Origin: Glandiceps talaboti
Lineage: Eukaryota > Hemichordata > Enteropneusta > Spengelidae
NCBI RefSeq assembly: GCF_964340395.1
Contig: NC_135569.1
Coordinates: forward strand, 17,867,757 to 17,931,756
Length of the DNA: 64,000 nt
Direction: 5' to 3'
Part shown: in pieces, positions 10,062 to 21,604 of the stretch
Layout: every line of letters begins with the position of its first letter
Numbering within the stretch: position 1 is the stretch's first letter
Notes under the pieces: model-generated
Told to the model about the DNA's origin: nothing
The model's database searches: none
Seen by the model: the letters and a program-made list of their open reading frames with translations, nothing else
Made by a program: the position numbers and the translations under genes

Positions 10062-12325
10062 CAGAGGTCGCGGTAGCTTTTTTCCTGATGCGTCCCTGGG
10101 ACGCGTTCCTGCCAAAAATAGCGTCAAAATCCTATTACAGTGCGTCTTTTCCAAATTTGCATGCACACAGTCACTACATGTCTTTTAGATGTACACTAAA
10201 TACGTTACAAATGTAAATACATGTACATGAACACATCAGTGTCATTCTCCCACACACCGTATACAAGTACATAGTTTGTACTTCCAAAAAGAAAACATTT
10301 ATATGCAAGAATACGCTATACAGAGGTTTAACTTCATCTTTCTCAACTTTCGATTTTCTATGGTAATCACTCTCTAAAAATATGTGCTTCGAGAACGAAC
10401 TCCGGATGAATATATAGCAGAGTGGGAGAAGACGTGTCGAAACCCTGTAGCGTATAAATCCAGAGCTATATAAATGTTAGGACGGTTCTTGGAGTCGGAC
10501 TATACGGAGTACATAAAACTACACTATGGTACAAAACCGCAATGCATAAACTAAGTTCCATGACATGAATGATGAAGTATGAACTACAGCGTGAACTTCA
10601 ATTTGACAGAGACACAGTTGTTAAAGTTTGATATAAATTTTGTGTCGCTACGTTGTAATCGTTTATTCTTGAACGACGCCTTACGTGTGAACCATGTTCA
10701 CTGTAAATTCACGTAATGCGTTCGATCCCGTAACGAAGCTCAAAATAAGTTTCAGTTTTAGTGAGAATGAAATGGTGACGTGGCAGTATGAATTTATCAA
10801 CGTGAAGGCTTCAGCATAGATTACTGTCCACCGATGTGGTCTATTTAGTCCCCGCGGACGAAGTCTGTCCGTCCATTCGTCCGTCCGTCCGTCCGTCTGT
10901 CCGCAGCTGTTTCTTGGAGATGCCTGGACCGATTTTTTTCAAACTTAGTACAGGGGCAACATACTATGGCATACATATGCACGTCAATTTGTTTTATGAT
11001 ACGATCCAATATGGCTGCCTAGCAACCATTTTGTTTGCGAATTTTCCCTGTCTAGAGCCATAACTCAGACATGCTTTAACAGATCTCATTCAAAGTTGGT
11101 ATTAGGACAGTGTTCTATGACATACATGTGCATATCCATTTTCATTGTGATACGATCCAATATGGCTGCCTGGTAGCCATTTTGTTTGTGAATTTTCATG
11201 TCCAAAGCCATAACTCAGACATGCTTGAACAGATCTCATTCAAAGTTGGTATTAGGACAGTGTTCTATGACATACATGTGTATATCCATTTTCGTCGTGA
11301 TATGATCCAATATGGCTGCCTGCCAGCCATTTTGTTTGTGAATTTTCCATGTCCAAAGCCATAACTCAGACATGCTTAAACAGATCTCATTCAAAGTTGG
11401 TATTAGGACAGTGTTCTATGACATACATGTGCATATCCATTTTCGTTGTGATACGATCCAATATGGCTGCCTGGCAGCCATTTTGTTTGCGAATTTTCAT
11501 GTCCAAAGCCATAACTCAGACATGCTTGAACAGATCTCATTTAAAGTTGGTATTAGGACAGTGTTCTATGACATACATGTGCATATCCATTTTCGTCGTG
11601 ATACGATCCAATATGGCTGCCTGGCAGCCATTTTGTTTGTGAATTTTCCATGTCCAAAGCCATAACTCAGACTCCATTTTCATCGTGATATGATCCCCCA
11701 TACCCAACCAATCCTTTATTGTTGGAGGCATATTCCATGTCCAACAAGCACACACAACATATCTAAGTCTGTTTTAGGTTCACAAATGTTGTTGCATGAT
11801 CAGAGTAGTGATAATTCCTTAAAACCCAATTATAGCAGGGACTATGTCATTCTCAATGACTTGTTAATCATCGCTTCGCCCGTGAGGGAAGATGCTTCAC
11901 TGTAGCGTAAGGCCGTGCTATCGATGGAAACTCTGCCAAACCACGTCTATTAATGAGTAACCAATCACGTGGATAAGTATTTATAATATCACATAGTTTC
12001 TAAACTACCCAAGACGTGCTTGGCATGTCAGGAAATGGTCATGGGACACATGAAACTGTTCAAACGTTTTATATACGATGGGTCATATTCAAATTTCACA
12101 GGTCACACTGCACATATAAATAGTTACAATCAGAACTGACTAAATCCACGATGTCTGGTTCTACAACTTCGAAGCAAAGATGATAACCGTACGTTTGCCA
12201 ACAGTAAGTCCCATTTGTCCCCTGTTTATGACGCGTCCCCAGTGATGCATACATCCAAACAAAGGCGTCCCAAGTGTCAAATAGTGCGTCAAATATGCAC
12301 AAATAACATGTTAACGCGACCTCTG
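10062..12325. mobile_element. non-autonomous DNA transposon with CAGAGGTCGCG ends
   Basis: The ends CAGAGGTCGCG (10062-10072) and CGCGACCTCTG (12315-12325) are inverted repeats, flanked on both sides by CAACAG (10056-10061 and 12326-12331), a 6-bp target duplication. An empty site is seen in the paralogous element near 23200-23215 (GCACAAGGTGAAT). The interior matches the reverse complement of 34470-35530, another element. It is itself interrupted at 10842-11870. No long coding frame. Confidence 0.75.
10842..11870 (+). mobile_element. hairpin-headed repeat, CCCCGC family, copy 1
   Basis: The head is ATTTAGTCCCCGCGGACGAA, then a (TCCG)n tract, then GCCTGGACCGATTTTTTTC. The body has four tandem units of about 151 bp (starts near 11068, 11220, 11371 and 11521), each with CAATATGGCTGCCT and CCATTTTGTTTG. 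A unique tail runs from 11660. A second copy at 56924-57850 has the same head and tail but three units. The 72-97-codon open frames here are the units translated and are not conserved proteins. Confidence 0.8.
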
Positions 12326-12760
12326 CAACAGGTGAATAAAACTCAACAGCATTGTGAAAAAATACATTGCTGATGGTTATAATAAACATCAGTAAACAAA
12401 AACTACAATCTACATGTCTTATTTACCAACATTTACCGATATTTACTCACACTATCTGACTATTGTCAGTGTCTGTGGGTATAAATGCTAAAATATTATG
12501 TCCCCATAATATGGCAAAATAAATCAAAATGGCTAGACTAGATATACATAAACACTTGTAATGTCGAGTGTTTCACATTCAGTGACTTTTATTTATCTGA
12601 TTTTTTTATAATTTGCTTAGAAGAAGCATTACAATGCCATTGTGACGCGTTGACGGCATCCCGAGGACGGCATATTTTAGCCCACTTGCACTCACATCGC
12701 CTTTTGAACGGTGCATTTAACAACAAAGTAAACATGTCAAAATCCCCCAAGGCGGAAGTT

Positions 12761-13029
12761 CCAAGCTAGGCAAAGGCCACGTTATGTGAAACTTACAGAA
12801 ATGGAAATCCAGAAATCGGTGATACAATGTCACTATCTGATGTGAACTCTCAAATCTCAAAGATAGTTTGGTTCATTGTCGATGCCCCAACTGATGTTAA
12901 TTAAATTATTTTATTAATGTAAAATCAAATGTTCGATTGCCTAAAATAATAAATTTGCAATACTTTTAAATTATTCTTTCAAAGAGATGTGTATGTTTTT
13001 TAGATGATACTTGAAAATCACCATCTGAT
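12761..13029. other. no feature recognised
   Basis: Intronic sequence with no recognisable feature. Confidence 0.4.
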
Positions 13030-14216
13030 TTACATCACCGTCGGTTACAAGACTATGGGTTGTACGTCTGACTACATCACTGTCGGGTACAACACTGTAT
13101 GGGTTGTACTGCTGACTACATCACCATCGGGTACGAGACTGTATGGGTTGTACTGCTGACTACATCACCATCGGGTACAAGACTGTACGGGTTGTACTGC
13201 TGACTACATCACCATCTGGTACAAGACTGTATGGGTTGTACTACTGACTACATCACCATCGGGTACAAGACTGTACGGGTTGTACTGCTGACTACATCAC
13301 CATCTGGTACAAGACTGTATGGGTTGTACTGCTGACTACATCACCATCGGGTACAAGACTGTATGGGTTGTACTGCTGACTACATCACCATCGGGTACAA
13401 GACTGTATGGGTTGTACTGCTGACTACATCACCATCGGGTACAAGACTGTATGGGTTGTACTGCTAACCTTATCACCATTGGGTACAGGACTGTATGGGT
13501 TGTACTACTGACTACATCACCATCGGGTACAAGAATGTACAGGTTGTACTCCTGACTGAATCACCATCGGGTACAAGACTGTGTGGGTTGTACTGCTAAC
13601 CTTATCACCATCGGGTACAGGACTGTATGGGTTGTACTACTGACTACATCACCATCGGGTACAAGACTGTACGGGTTGTACTGCTGACTACATCACCATC
13701 GGGTACAAGACTGTATGGGTTGTACTGCTAACCTTATCACCATCGGGTACAGGACTGTATGGGTTGTACTACTGACTACATCACCATCGGGTACAAGAAT
13801 GTACAGGTTGTACTCCTGACTGAATCACCATCGGGTACAAGACTGTGTGGGTTGTACTGCTAACCTTATCACCATCGGGTACAGGACTGTATGGGTTGTA
13901 CTACTGACTACATCACCATCGGGTACAAGACTGTACGGGTTGTACTGCTGACTACATCACCATCGGGTACAAGACTGTATGGGTTGTACTGCTGACTACA
14001 TCACCATCGGGTACAAGACTGTATGGGTTGTACTGCTGACTACATCACCATCGGGTACAAGACTGTATGGGTTGTACTGCTGACTACATCACCATCGGGT
14101 ACAAGACTGTATGGGTTGTACTGCTGACTACATCACCATCGGGTACAGGACTGTATGGGTTGTACGTCTGACTACATCACAGTCGGGTACAAAACTGTAC
14201 GGGTTGTACTGCTGAC
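13030..14216 (+). repeat. minisatellite, 44-bp unit, about 27 copies, with higher-order repeat
   Basis: The unit is CTGACTACATCACCATCGGG plus TACAAGACTGTATGGG and TTGTACTG. Variant units (CTAACCTTATC, AAGAATGTACAGG, CTGACTGAATC) recur in the same order 264 bp apart (for example 13531 and 13795), which equals six units. This shows a block duplication. Confidence 0.95.
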
Positions 14217-14759
14217 CATGTATCAATGTCCATAAATCTGGTTTGCAATTGGCATACATGGACATGCAAGGACATATTTCTTTTGCTTTTTATTGGTTAT
14301 AAGCAAATCTACTGAGTTTGGTTTTGTACAACTACAATTAAAGTTCTTCATAAATTGTCACCTCTGTATCTTACTAAATATGTCAAGAGGTTGGATGAAG
14401 TACATTATACACAACTATTCCACCAGACAAAGCTCCAATCTCAATACTCATGTGCCAATAATTAGCAGTAATGTCTCATTTGCATATGTAAAGATACTCT
14501 TCTGTGATCAAACATACCTGTTAATCTTTTTTATGCAAATACTTAAACATTTAGGAATGAAACCATATAAAACACACATTGCGTTTGAGTTCATGTCATT
14601 TTTTTTCCTTTCCTATTTTCAAAAAAACGTTTAATCTCATGATGGAACATACCATAGAGTTTCATAATGAGTAAAAAAAAATGAAGTGACCAAAATTTGT
14701 CAACGAACCTGCATCTGTACTTAAAAGTCTTCTTGTTAAATGGTGTACATGTATTTAAT
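14217..14759. other. no feature recognised
   Basis: AT-rich. A 113-codon open frame (14293-14634) has no recognisable domain and looks like chance. Confidence 0.5.
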
Positions 14760-15000
14760 CACAGTACTTGGTCCTTGTCAGTGGACTATAAAGTACAATA
14801 TTTTACCAACTTTCTGTATGAAATACATGTATAGTGACTGTGTGTGAGTCATCATATGTAACCACTAACCACTTTATTACTTTGCTAAAACAAAACTGCA
14901 TAGTGGAAGAGATGAACAGCAGAACCACTTCTACATGTACACATGTTGTTACAAAAACAAAAAAACCAAGAAACCGCAGCTGAGCTGTTCTGAGTGATGG
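14760..15000 (+). repeat. dispersed repeat copy shared with 25130-25350
   Basis: AAAGTACAATATTTTACCAA, AACCACTTTATTAC, GCTAAAACAAAACTGCATAG and AACCACTTCTACATGT occur in the same order at 25160-25300. The segment ends in an A-rich tract and GCTGAGCTGTTCTGA, like 25335-25355. Confidence 0.65.
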
Positions 15001-15216
15001 GTTGGTTGGTTTTTTCCCCTTGAATTATCCTGTCTGACACAAAGCTTGACCATCACCCTTGGTACATGCTAGATTTGTGAAATCCAACAAATAGTAATCA
15101 CTTGTGATATAAAATCAAAATGTAACTTCCTCGATAACAAATAATCAAAACCCTTTGATTTTCAGACTTGAACACCAGAAATCATAAAAACTTGTAGTTT
15201 CTTGATTGACAAAGTT

Positions 15217-15945
15217 ATAATGCACAAGCAGTTCAAATTTTATTAGCATTGACTTTTATCTGTCTTGGTTGATGTCCTCATCAGAATGACAAATTCCATA
15301 GTTATAGCTGACCACTTGGTGGCGGTATGCTCCTCAGAATGACAATTTCCATGCACATGAAACTTTGCAGCTGACCACTACATATAGATGGCAGTATGAT
15401 CAGATGATTGTAGATGTAAGGTAGTGTGATTCCCCAGTTTCTGGTGATTTTTGGATGTTGATAGCTTACGTGATCTTGCTTAGGAAATCATGTTGGGATG
15501 TACATGTATGACAAAATGTAAAGAGAATCCCAGTTTGATGTTGTAATTATAGCTACAATGTACAATGTACATGTACAGGAGTGTTCAGCTAAAGTGGATG
15601 CTACAGTTTTGACCAGATTTGCGATGCTCTGCATGTAAATCTTGGTTTCAATTGTTGTCCCAATTCACCAGTATACATTTGTACATTGGTCACAGACTTT
15701 ACATGGAACCTTACATTTTGTATATATCACCCCACAGCAATGTTGGGGTTCAGTGTTGTTATTGGGTGAGACTGCAGTGTGTTGTATAGAGTGGTATACG
15801 TATGTGGCTTGAGAGTGTGTGCTACAATTTGCTGATTATACCGCCATCTAGTGGTCAACTGTAACTATGAAGATTGGCATTCTGATGAGGATTGTCAACC
15901 AAGACAGATCAAAAGCTCAATGCTAAAAACTGCTTATGTGTTATA
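15217..15945. mobile_element. fold-back element with about 120-bp arms
   Basis: The left arm (15217-15330) and right arm (15835-15945) are imperfect reverse complements. They share TTAGCATTGA, ATCTGTCTTGGTTGA, CTCATCAGAATG and GACCACTNGGTGGCGGTAT. The centre of about 500 bp has no coding frame. The element has no clear target duplication. Confidence 0.65.
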
Positions 15946-16057
15946 CTAGTCTGTAAGGTACACCGTGATGGGGCGCCCTCAAACATCAGGCAACCCCTAA
16001 CACGTGTGAGAGGAGACCAGTGAGGGCGAAACATCACGACGTATCTTACAGTCTAGT
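15946..16057. mobile_element. 112-bp MITE-like palindrome
   Basis: The left arm ACTAGTCTGTAAGGTACACC continues to the GGGGCGCCCTCA core. The right arm reads back TGAGGGCGAAACATCACGAC to TCTTACAGTCTAGT. Arms of about 37 bp pair with few mismatches around a loop of about 40 bp. It touches the end of the preceding fold-back element. Confidence 0.65.
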
Positions 16058-16200
16058 GTTATACTAGTAACTTATGTTTGAAAATCATTTGATCTACCAA
16101 ACTGATGGGACATATTTTGTCTTTTGTAGTTCCTAGTCTTTACTTTGACTTACTATTATATATATACATGTAGTTTCTGGACGTGATCAGTTCTCAAATC

Positions 16201-16402
16201 TGACATTGTATATGTACAGTATAATTATGACATGACCTTTGACATTGTATATGTACAGTATAATTATGACATGACCTTTGACATTGTATATGTATATGTA
16301 CAGTATAATTATGACATGACCTTTGACATTGTATATGTACAGTATAATTATGACATGACCTTTGACATTGTATATATACAGTATAATTATGACTTGACCT
16401 TT
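16201..16402 (+). repeat. minisatellite, 39-bp unit, 5 copies
   Basis: The unit is TGACATTGTATATGTACAGT plus ATAATTATGACATGACCTT. One unit carries an extra ATGTAT. Because 39 is a multiple of three the + strand stays open for 83 codons. It is not a gene. Confidence 0.9.
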
Positions 16403-16793
16403 GAACTTAGGCTACCAATTGACAGCCACCAACATAAAAACAGTGTAGATATAACCTATCATAAAAATCTATTCTTAACATGAGAAATTGCGTGGAAGTA
16501 CAGTGGGGCCATATACCGAAAGTACAGTACAGTTGAGTTGTGATTGTGAAGTTAGTTTGTAGCCAATTTACGTACTTCTGTCAAAAGCACTGACTAATGC
16601 ATCCCCATGCTGAAATATTTCCTCATCTATCAAAAGCTTTTGGTGTTTTCAAATTTGTGTTAGGATCAACATATTGCTGACATTGGCTACTTGTATATTT
16701 TGTGGAAGACATACATGTACATTGTGCACAAACAGTTCACACCCAACAATATCAAATAGGTATTTTTTTATACCATCATTTTGACAAAATACC
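16403..16793. other. no feature recognised
   Basis: Intronic sequence without recognisable features. Confidence 0.4.
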
Positions 16794-17772
16794 AGATTTA
16801 AACTGAATGCCTTCCATAAGGGCAAAGACTTTAGATTTAAACTGAATGCCTTCCATAAGGGCAAAGACTTTAGATTTAAACTGAATGCCTTCCATAAGGG
16901 CAAGGACTTAAGATTTAAACTGAATGCCTTCCATAAGGGCAAAGACTTTAGATTTAAACTGAATGCCTTCCGTAAAGGCAAAGACTTTAGATTTAAACTG
17001 AATGCCTTCCGTAAGGGCAAAGACTTTAGATTTAAACTGAATGCCTTCCGTTAGGGCAAAGTCTTTAGATTTAAACTGAATGCCTTCCATTAGGGCAAAG
17101 ACTTTAGATTTAAACTGAATGCCTTCCGTAAGGGCAAAGACTTTAGATTTAAACTGAATGCCTTCCGTTAGGGCAAAGTCTTTAGATTTAAACTGAATGC
17201 CTTCCATAAGGGCAAAGACTTTAGATTTAAACTGAATGCCTTCCATAAGGGCAAAGACTTTAGATTTAAACTGAATGCCTTCCATAAGGGCAAAGACTTT
17301 AGATTTATACTGAATGCCTTCCATAAGGGCAAAGACTTTAGATTTAAACTGAATGCCTTCCATAAGGGCAAAGACTTTAGATTTAAACTGAATGCCTTCC
17401 ATAAGGGCAAAGACTTTAGATTTAAATTGAATGCCTTCCGTAAGGGCAAAGACTTTAGATTTAAACTGAATGCCTTCCATAAGGGCAAAGACTTTAGATT
17501 TAAACTGAATGCCTTCCATAAGGGCAAAGACTTTAGATTTAAACTGAATGCCTTCCGTAAGGGCAAAGACTAGATTTAAACTGAATGCCTTCCGTAAGGG
17601 CAAAGACTGTAGATTTAAACTGAATGCCTTCCGTAAGGGCAAAGACTTTAGATTTAAACTGAATGCCTTCCGTAAGGGCAAAGACTTTAGATTTAAACTG
17701 AATGCCTTCCGTAAGGGCAAAGACTTTAGATTTAAACTGAATGCCTTCCATACGGGCAAAGACTTTAGATTT
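16794..17772 (+). repeat. minisatellite, 39-bp unit, 25 copies
   Basis: The unit is AGATTTAAACTGAATGCCTT plus CCATAAGGGCAAAGACTTT. CCATAAGG and CCGTAAGG/CCGTTAGG variants alternate. A 2-bp loss in the unit at 17569-17575 shifts the frame. The period is 13 codons, so several frames on both strands stay open (up to 301 codons on the minus strand, repeating FKSKVFALMEGIQ). These are array translations and I do not call them genes. Confidence 0.97.
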
Positions 17773-17894
17773 TCATTCCGAGACACAATGATTGTTGGAC
17801 GGCAACAGAACATATGTGATGAGTTATGTTTGAACTATGCACCAAATTATATTGAATTTGAATCTCAACAATACTGTATGGTTTTCATAACCAA

Positions 17895-18150
17895 TCAGCA
17901 GTGCCATCAGTAATATGCAAATTAGGGCTAAACATGTGTCTTTTTGGTCAAAAATCTTTAATTCCACAACTACTAAGCAGATTGGGCCGAAAATTAATTG
18001 GGATGCATCTGGGGATGTATAGATGAAGAAACATTAAGTATATATTAATGATCTCATCCGTGATATGGAAATTAGGTATAAAAATGTGAATTTTGGTCAA
18101 AAATTTATATTTCAAAAAGTACTTTTTCAATGAGACTGAAAGTTGGTAGT
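17895..18150 (+). mobile_element. TG-family repeat, interior fragment (copy C)
   Basis: It holds ATATGCAAATTAGGGCTAAA, CTTTTTGGTCAAAAATC, AGCAGATTGGGCCGAAA and GATCTCATCCGTGATATGG in the family order. It lacks the hairpin and TG start. Confidence 0.7.
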
Positions 18151-18317
18151 CAGTACAGTGTATAAAAGTTAAGAATTTGATTGTAAAAAGTTAGGTTGAT
18201 TAAAGTAAATGTACAACATAAACAGACTGCACTGTTTACAGTTAAATGACACTTTCAAGTTTCAGTCATTGCAACCATGGTCATGGTAATATACTTCCTT
18301 GTTTCACAATCAACAAT

Positions 18318-18428
18318 AACATGTATACAATAATTGCAATTAAATTCATAGCTAACATGTGTACAATAATTGCAATTAAATTCATAGCTAACATGTGTAC
18401 AATAGTTGCAATTAAATTCGTAGCTAAC
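18318..18428 (+). repeat. 36-bp tandem repeat, 3 copies
   Basis: Three units of TACAATAATTGCAATTAAAT plus TCATAGCTAACATGTG. Confidence 0.9.
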
Positions 18429-18746
18429 AATCAGTCAGTTAGTCAGTCAGATGATACCTCAAAAATTTTGCTTATACCTTCAAGTGTATTTGTCTCATGT
18501 TTAAATCTGTCAAAACGATATCCACACTCGCGTTTACTCGAAGCCCACATACCTGTATGTTTCGGCACATTTCCATTGTTGAATGAATTCACTCAGTGCT
18601 CTCGTGTGGCTCTGGGAAATCCTATGGTATTGTGTGACAGTGTCGGATGTATGTAATAAGTACTCACAAAAGAAGAAATGACAGTAAACATAACAGCCAA
18701 AAAGAATAGTGAGTGTACATGTACACTACATCAGATTTAAAAAAAA

Positions 18747-19120
<374 letters not shown>

Positions 19121-19211
19121 GCGATGCTATAAATCTTTTATAGGGTATTTCACATGTCAATGTCAATGGCGTCAAGATTAACATCTATATGAGGTTGCTT
19201 GGGAACCTGTT

Positions 19212-20520
19212 TTTAGCACAGCTGAATTAAATCTTAGACACTATGATTAAAACAGGTTTATTTAAATGCACAGTCCTTAGGCATTCAAAAAACAGTTTGT
19301 ACAAAGAATAAGAAGTCACACATTTTATGGGGAAAGAAAAATAGAGCCATATCAAGCCCTCTACATGTATGATCATACTGTGTTTGGCAGGTTAAATTTC
19401 CTGCACAGGCCGATTGCCATGATATTTGGTGGGTGTATTACCTTGGGTGTCTAGTTGGGAAATTGTTCAAATAAAAATGATCTTACCACCGATGTGTGAT
19501 TTGGGTCGAAAAATGTTATTTTTGGTCAAAAAACTTAAACTCCAAAACTAATGTTCAGATGAGTCTGAAATTTAAGGAACATTCTTAGAGGTGTTTAGAT
19601 TAAAAAATGTTCATGACATGATGATTCCATCCTTGATATGCAAATTGGGGCTAAAAATGTGTTTTTTTGGTAAAAAATCTTGAATTCCATAATGACTCAG
19701 CAGATTGGGCTGAAATTAAAGAGGGGTGCATGTTAGGGTGTGTAGTTGAAGAAATATTAAGGGCTGAAATTAAAGAGGGGTGCATCTTAGGGTGTGTAGT
19801 TGAAGAAATATTAAGCACATAGTGATCTCATGAGGTGTATGCAAATCATACATGTATGATGTACATGTAGGTATAAAAATGTGAATTTGGTCAAAAATTT
19901 GTCTCAAAAAGTAATTCATCAGTGACTTGGTGAGATGTTTCTAGAAGTGTTATTCTGAAGATTTTTGTTCAAAATATTTTGACACAATTTGCCCTAGCAA
20001 CCATGACCATGCCCATAGCAACAGCAAAAACAGTGGTGTATTTCACAATTTTACCTCGGGATTAACAGACAATTGAATAAACATTCCAAATATGTATGTA
20101 AATGTGCCTAGCAACAAGACCACATCCATACTTTTATCATTGTGTTCGAGCTGGTCTTACTTTTATCATTGTATTTTGAAATCATTTGTTATATATTTTA
20201 TTGTGAAGCGGTTTGTCATTGTTTTAATGGAAGTCACTATAGAAAAATAAAGTATTATTATTATAGCAACATCCAAACATCCAACATCCGGATATTGCAA
20301 AGATAACTACAGGAATTGATAGACAAAGGAATAAGCATTCAAAAAATGTATGCAAATGTGCCTAGCAACAAGACCACGCCCAAAGCAAGCCAAATGATCA
20401 CACACATATCGCATTTGGATAACAACAGGGATTAATAGACATTTTAATAATCGTCCAAAAAATGTATGTAGATTTGCCTAGCAACAAGACCATGCCCATA
20501 GTAACAGCCAATCGGTGGTG
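19212..20520 (+). mobile_element. TG-family repeat, copy E, long body
   Basis: It starts TTTTTAGCACAGCTGAA, but the hairpin and TG tract are decayed. From 19399 the body is clear (GCCGATTGCCATGATATTTG, TTGTTCAAATAAAAATGATC). There is a local duplication of GGGCTGAAATTAAAGAGGGG at 19708-19815. Tail units with CCTAGCAACAAGACCA recur at about 110-bp spacing. A SINE fragment sits within it at 20131-20264. Confidence 0.75.
20131..20264 (+). mobile_element. SINE 3' fragment inserted in a TG-family tail
   Basis: The family phrase CCACATCCATA|AGCAACA is split by about 134 bp that ends CACTATAGAAAAATAAAG and (TAT)n, a typical SINE tail. The tRNA-like head is missing, so this is a 5'-truncated copy. 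Confidence 0.6.
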
Positions 20521-20539
20521 TGGTTAATTAAGCAATAAC

Positions 20540-20640
20540 CCCCGCCGAAGGCGGGTATACACGAGATTTTGGTACAATTCGTGACATATAGCACGAGCCG
20601 AATGGCGAGTGCTATATGGAGTGAATTGTACCAAATTCGA
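20540..20640. repeat. strong stem-loops (31-bp arms and a small GC hairpin)
   Basis: TTTGGTACAATTCGTGACAT and the next 11 bases (20568-20598) pair with 20605-20635, 27 of 31 positions. A smaller hairpin CCCGCCGAAGGCGGG lies at 20541-20555. They form the left part of a dispersed repeat continuing to about 20905. Confidence 0.7.
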
Positions 20641-20905
20641 GGATCTGAGGCCATCTGACACTCAATATAACGTTCATAAGATAACGCTACCTGAATCTGA
20701 ATCTGAATCTGACACCAACTTTATACTCGTTTGATCGATTAATTACTCAAATTGGTCATTAATATTCATCGGATTATTACTAAAACCTAATCAGTTCTTG
20801 CCATTACCCTACGAAACATGTCTATGAAATTTTGTTTGAATTGATGCAGCCGTTTTTCCGGAAATGGTGATACAGACACACACAGACACAGACACACACT
20901 CTTCA
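20641..20905 (+). repeat. dispersed repeat copy related to 1320-1480
   Basis: It contains (GAATCT)n at 20693-20712 and the shared phrases ATTAATATTCAT, AAAACCTAATCAGTTCTTGC and CATTACCCTACGAAACAT. It ends with CAGACACA repeats and a CCTTCCTTACGGAAGG palindrome. Confidence 0.6.
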
Positions 20906-21286
20906 CCCCAAATATAAAACCTTCCTTACGGAAGGTAAAAATTAAACAAGTGGTTACAAGATTAGGATTTCTCAAGTTTTAATTCAATCATACATGTATG
21001 TTCACTAATTTTGAAGTTGTTCTTTGTCCGTGTCTGAAAAAAGGAATCATAAATTTGAGCACTGCCTTTCATTGATATTCAGATTAAAAATTGTGACTAG
21101 CTGGCTGTCCAATCTTTCTAAACAATATATAATATACTCTGTAGAAATGACTTAAAATTACATAATTTTAATTGCCTTCTTTTTCTCAGGTGTAATGTGT
21201 ACAAATTTCAAAAAATAGCTTACTGGGAACTGTTATTATAAATGGAAATTTGTATGTAGTTTATAGTCTATGTGTAATGGAATATC

Positions 21287-21317
21287 TCAGACCACGATGT
21301 CTCTATAGTGGTCTGAG
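21287..21317. repeat. 31-bp palindrome, relative of 1402-1428
   Basis: CTCAGACCAC (21287-21296) and GTGGTCTGAG (21308-21317) are perfect inverted repeats around an 11-base loop. The arms match the palindrome at 1402-1428. Confidence 0.65.
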
Positions 21318-21604
21318 GTAATATATATGATTTTATAGACAATAAATAATTGACCCCACTCCCTGTCAAATGGCCCCACTTTTTTTGCAACCAAGGGGCC
21401 TTTGTCCCCACTAGTTGGAAACCTTGGCAGAACACTGGGTGTGTAAACTTCAGCATTTTGTAATTAGCCATCTGAGTTATGAAAACGTAACATAGTACTT
21501 AATTGACATCATTCACTATGTTGAAATTAAAATTATTGACTGGCAAAGTAGGCTGTTCACAAAACTACTTATCTTTACTGGTAATGGAATGTTATGTAAG
21601 ATGA

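Larger units (their letters stand above)
9826..12760 (+). mobile_element. TTAA-flanked element, single-arm copy, with nested insertions
   Basis: It begins TTAA then AGGTGATTCAAAATGCTCAC, the same terminus as the large inverted element at 22955-26725. The copy runs to 10061, is interrupted by another element (10062-12325), and resumes at 12326 with CAACAGGTGAATAAAACTC. It continues to about 12740 (CAACAAAGTAAACAT). The intact counterpart at 23000-23490 shows what the uninterrupted sequence looks like. No transposase frame is visible. Confidence 0.75.

Noticed and set aside
10836-11755. Overlapping 71-97-codon frames with repeated sequence (also 56914-57725)
   Set aside because: They follow the 150-bp units of a dispersed repeat, occur on both strands and lack a consistent start or domain.
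12096-12389. 97-codon minus-strand frame
   Set aside because: It crosses the insertion junction at 12325, so it cannot be an old gene.
16908-17813. 301-codon minus-strand frame with 13-residue repeats
   Set aside because: The 39-bp array is open in several frames on both strands at once and has a unit with a 2-bp loss. This fits a minisatellite, not a coding repeat.
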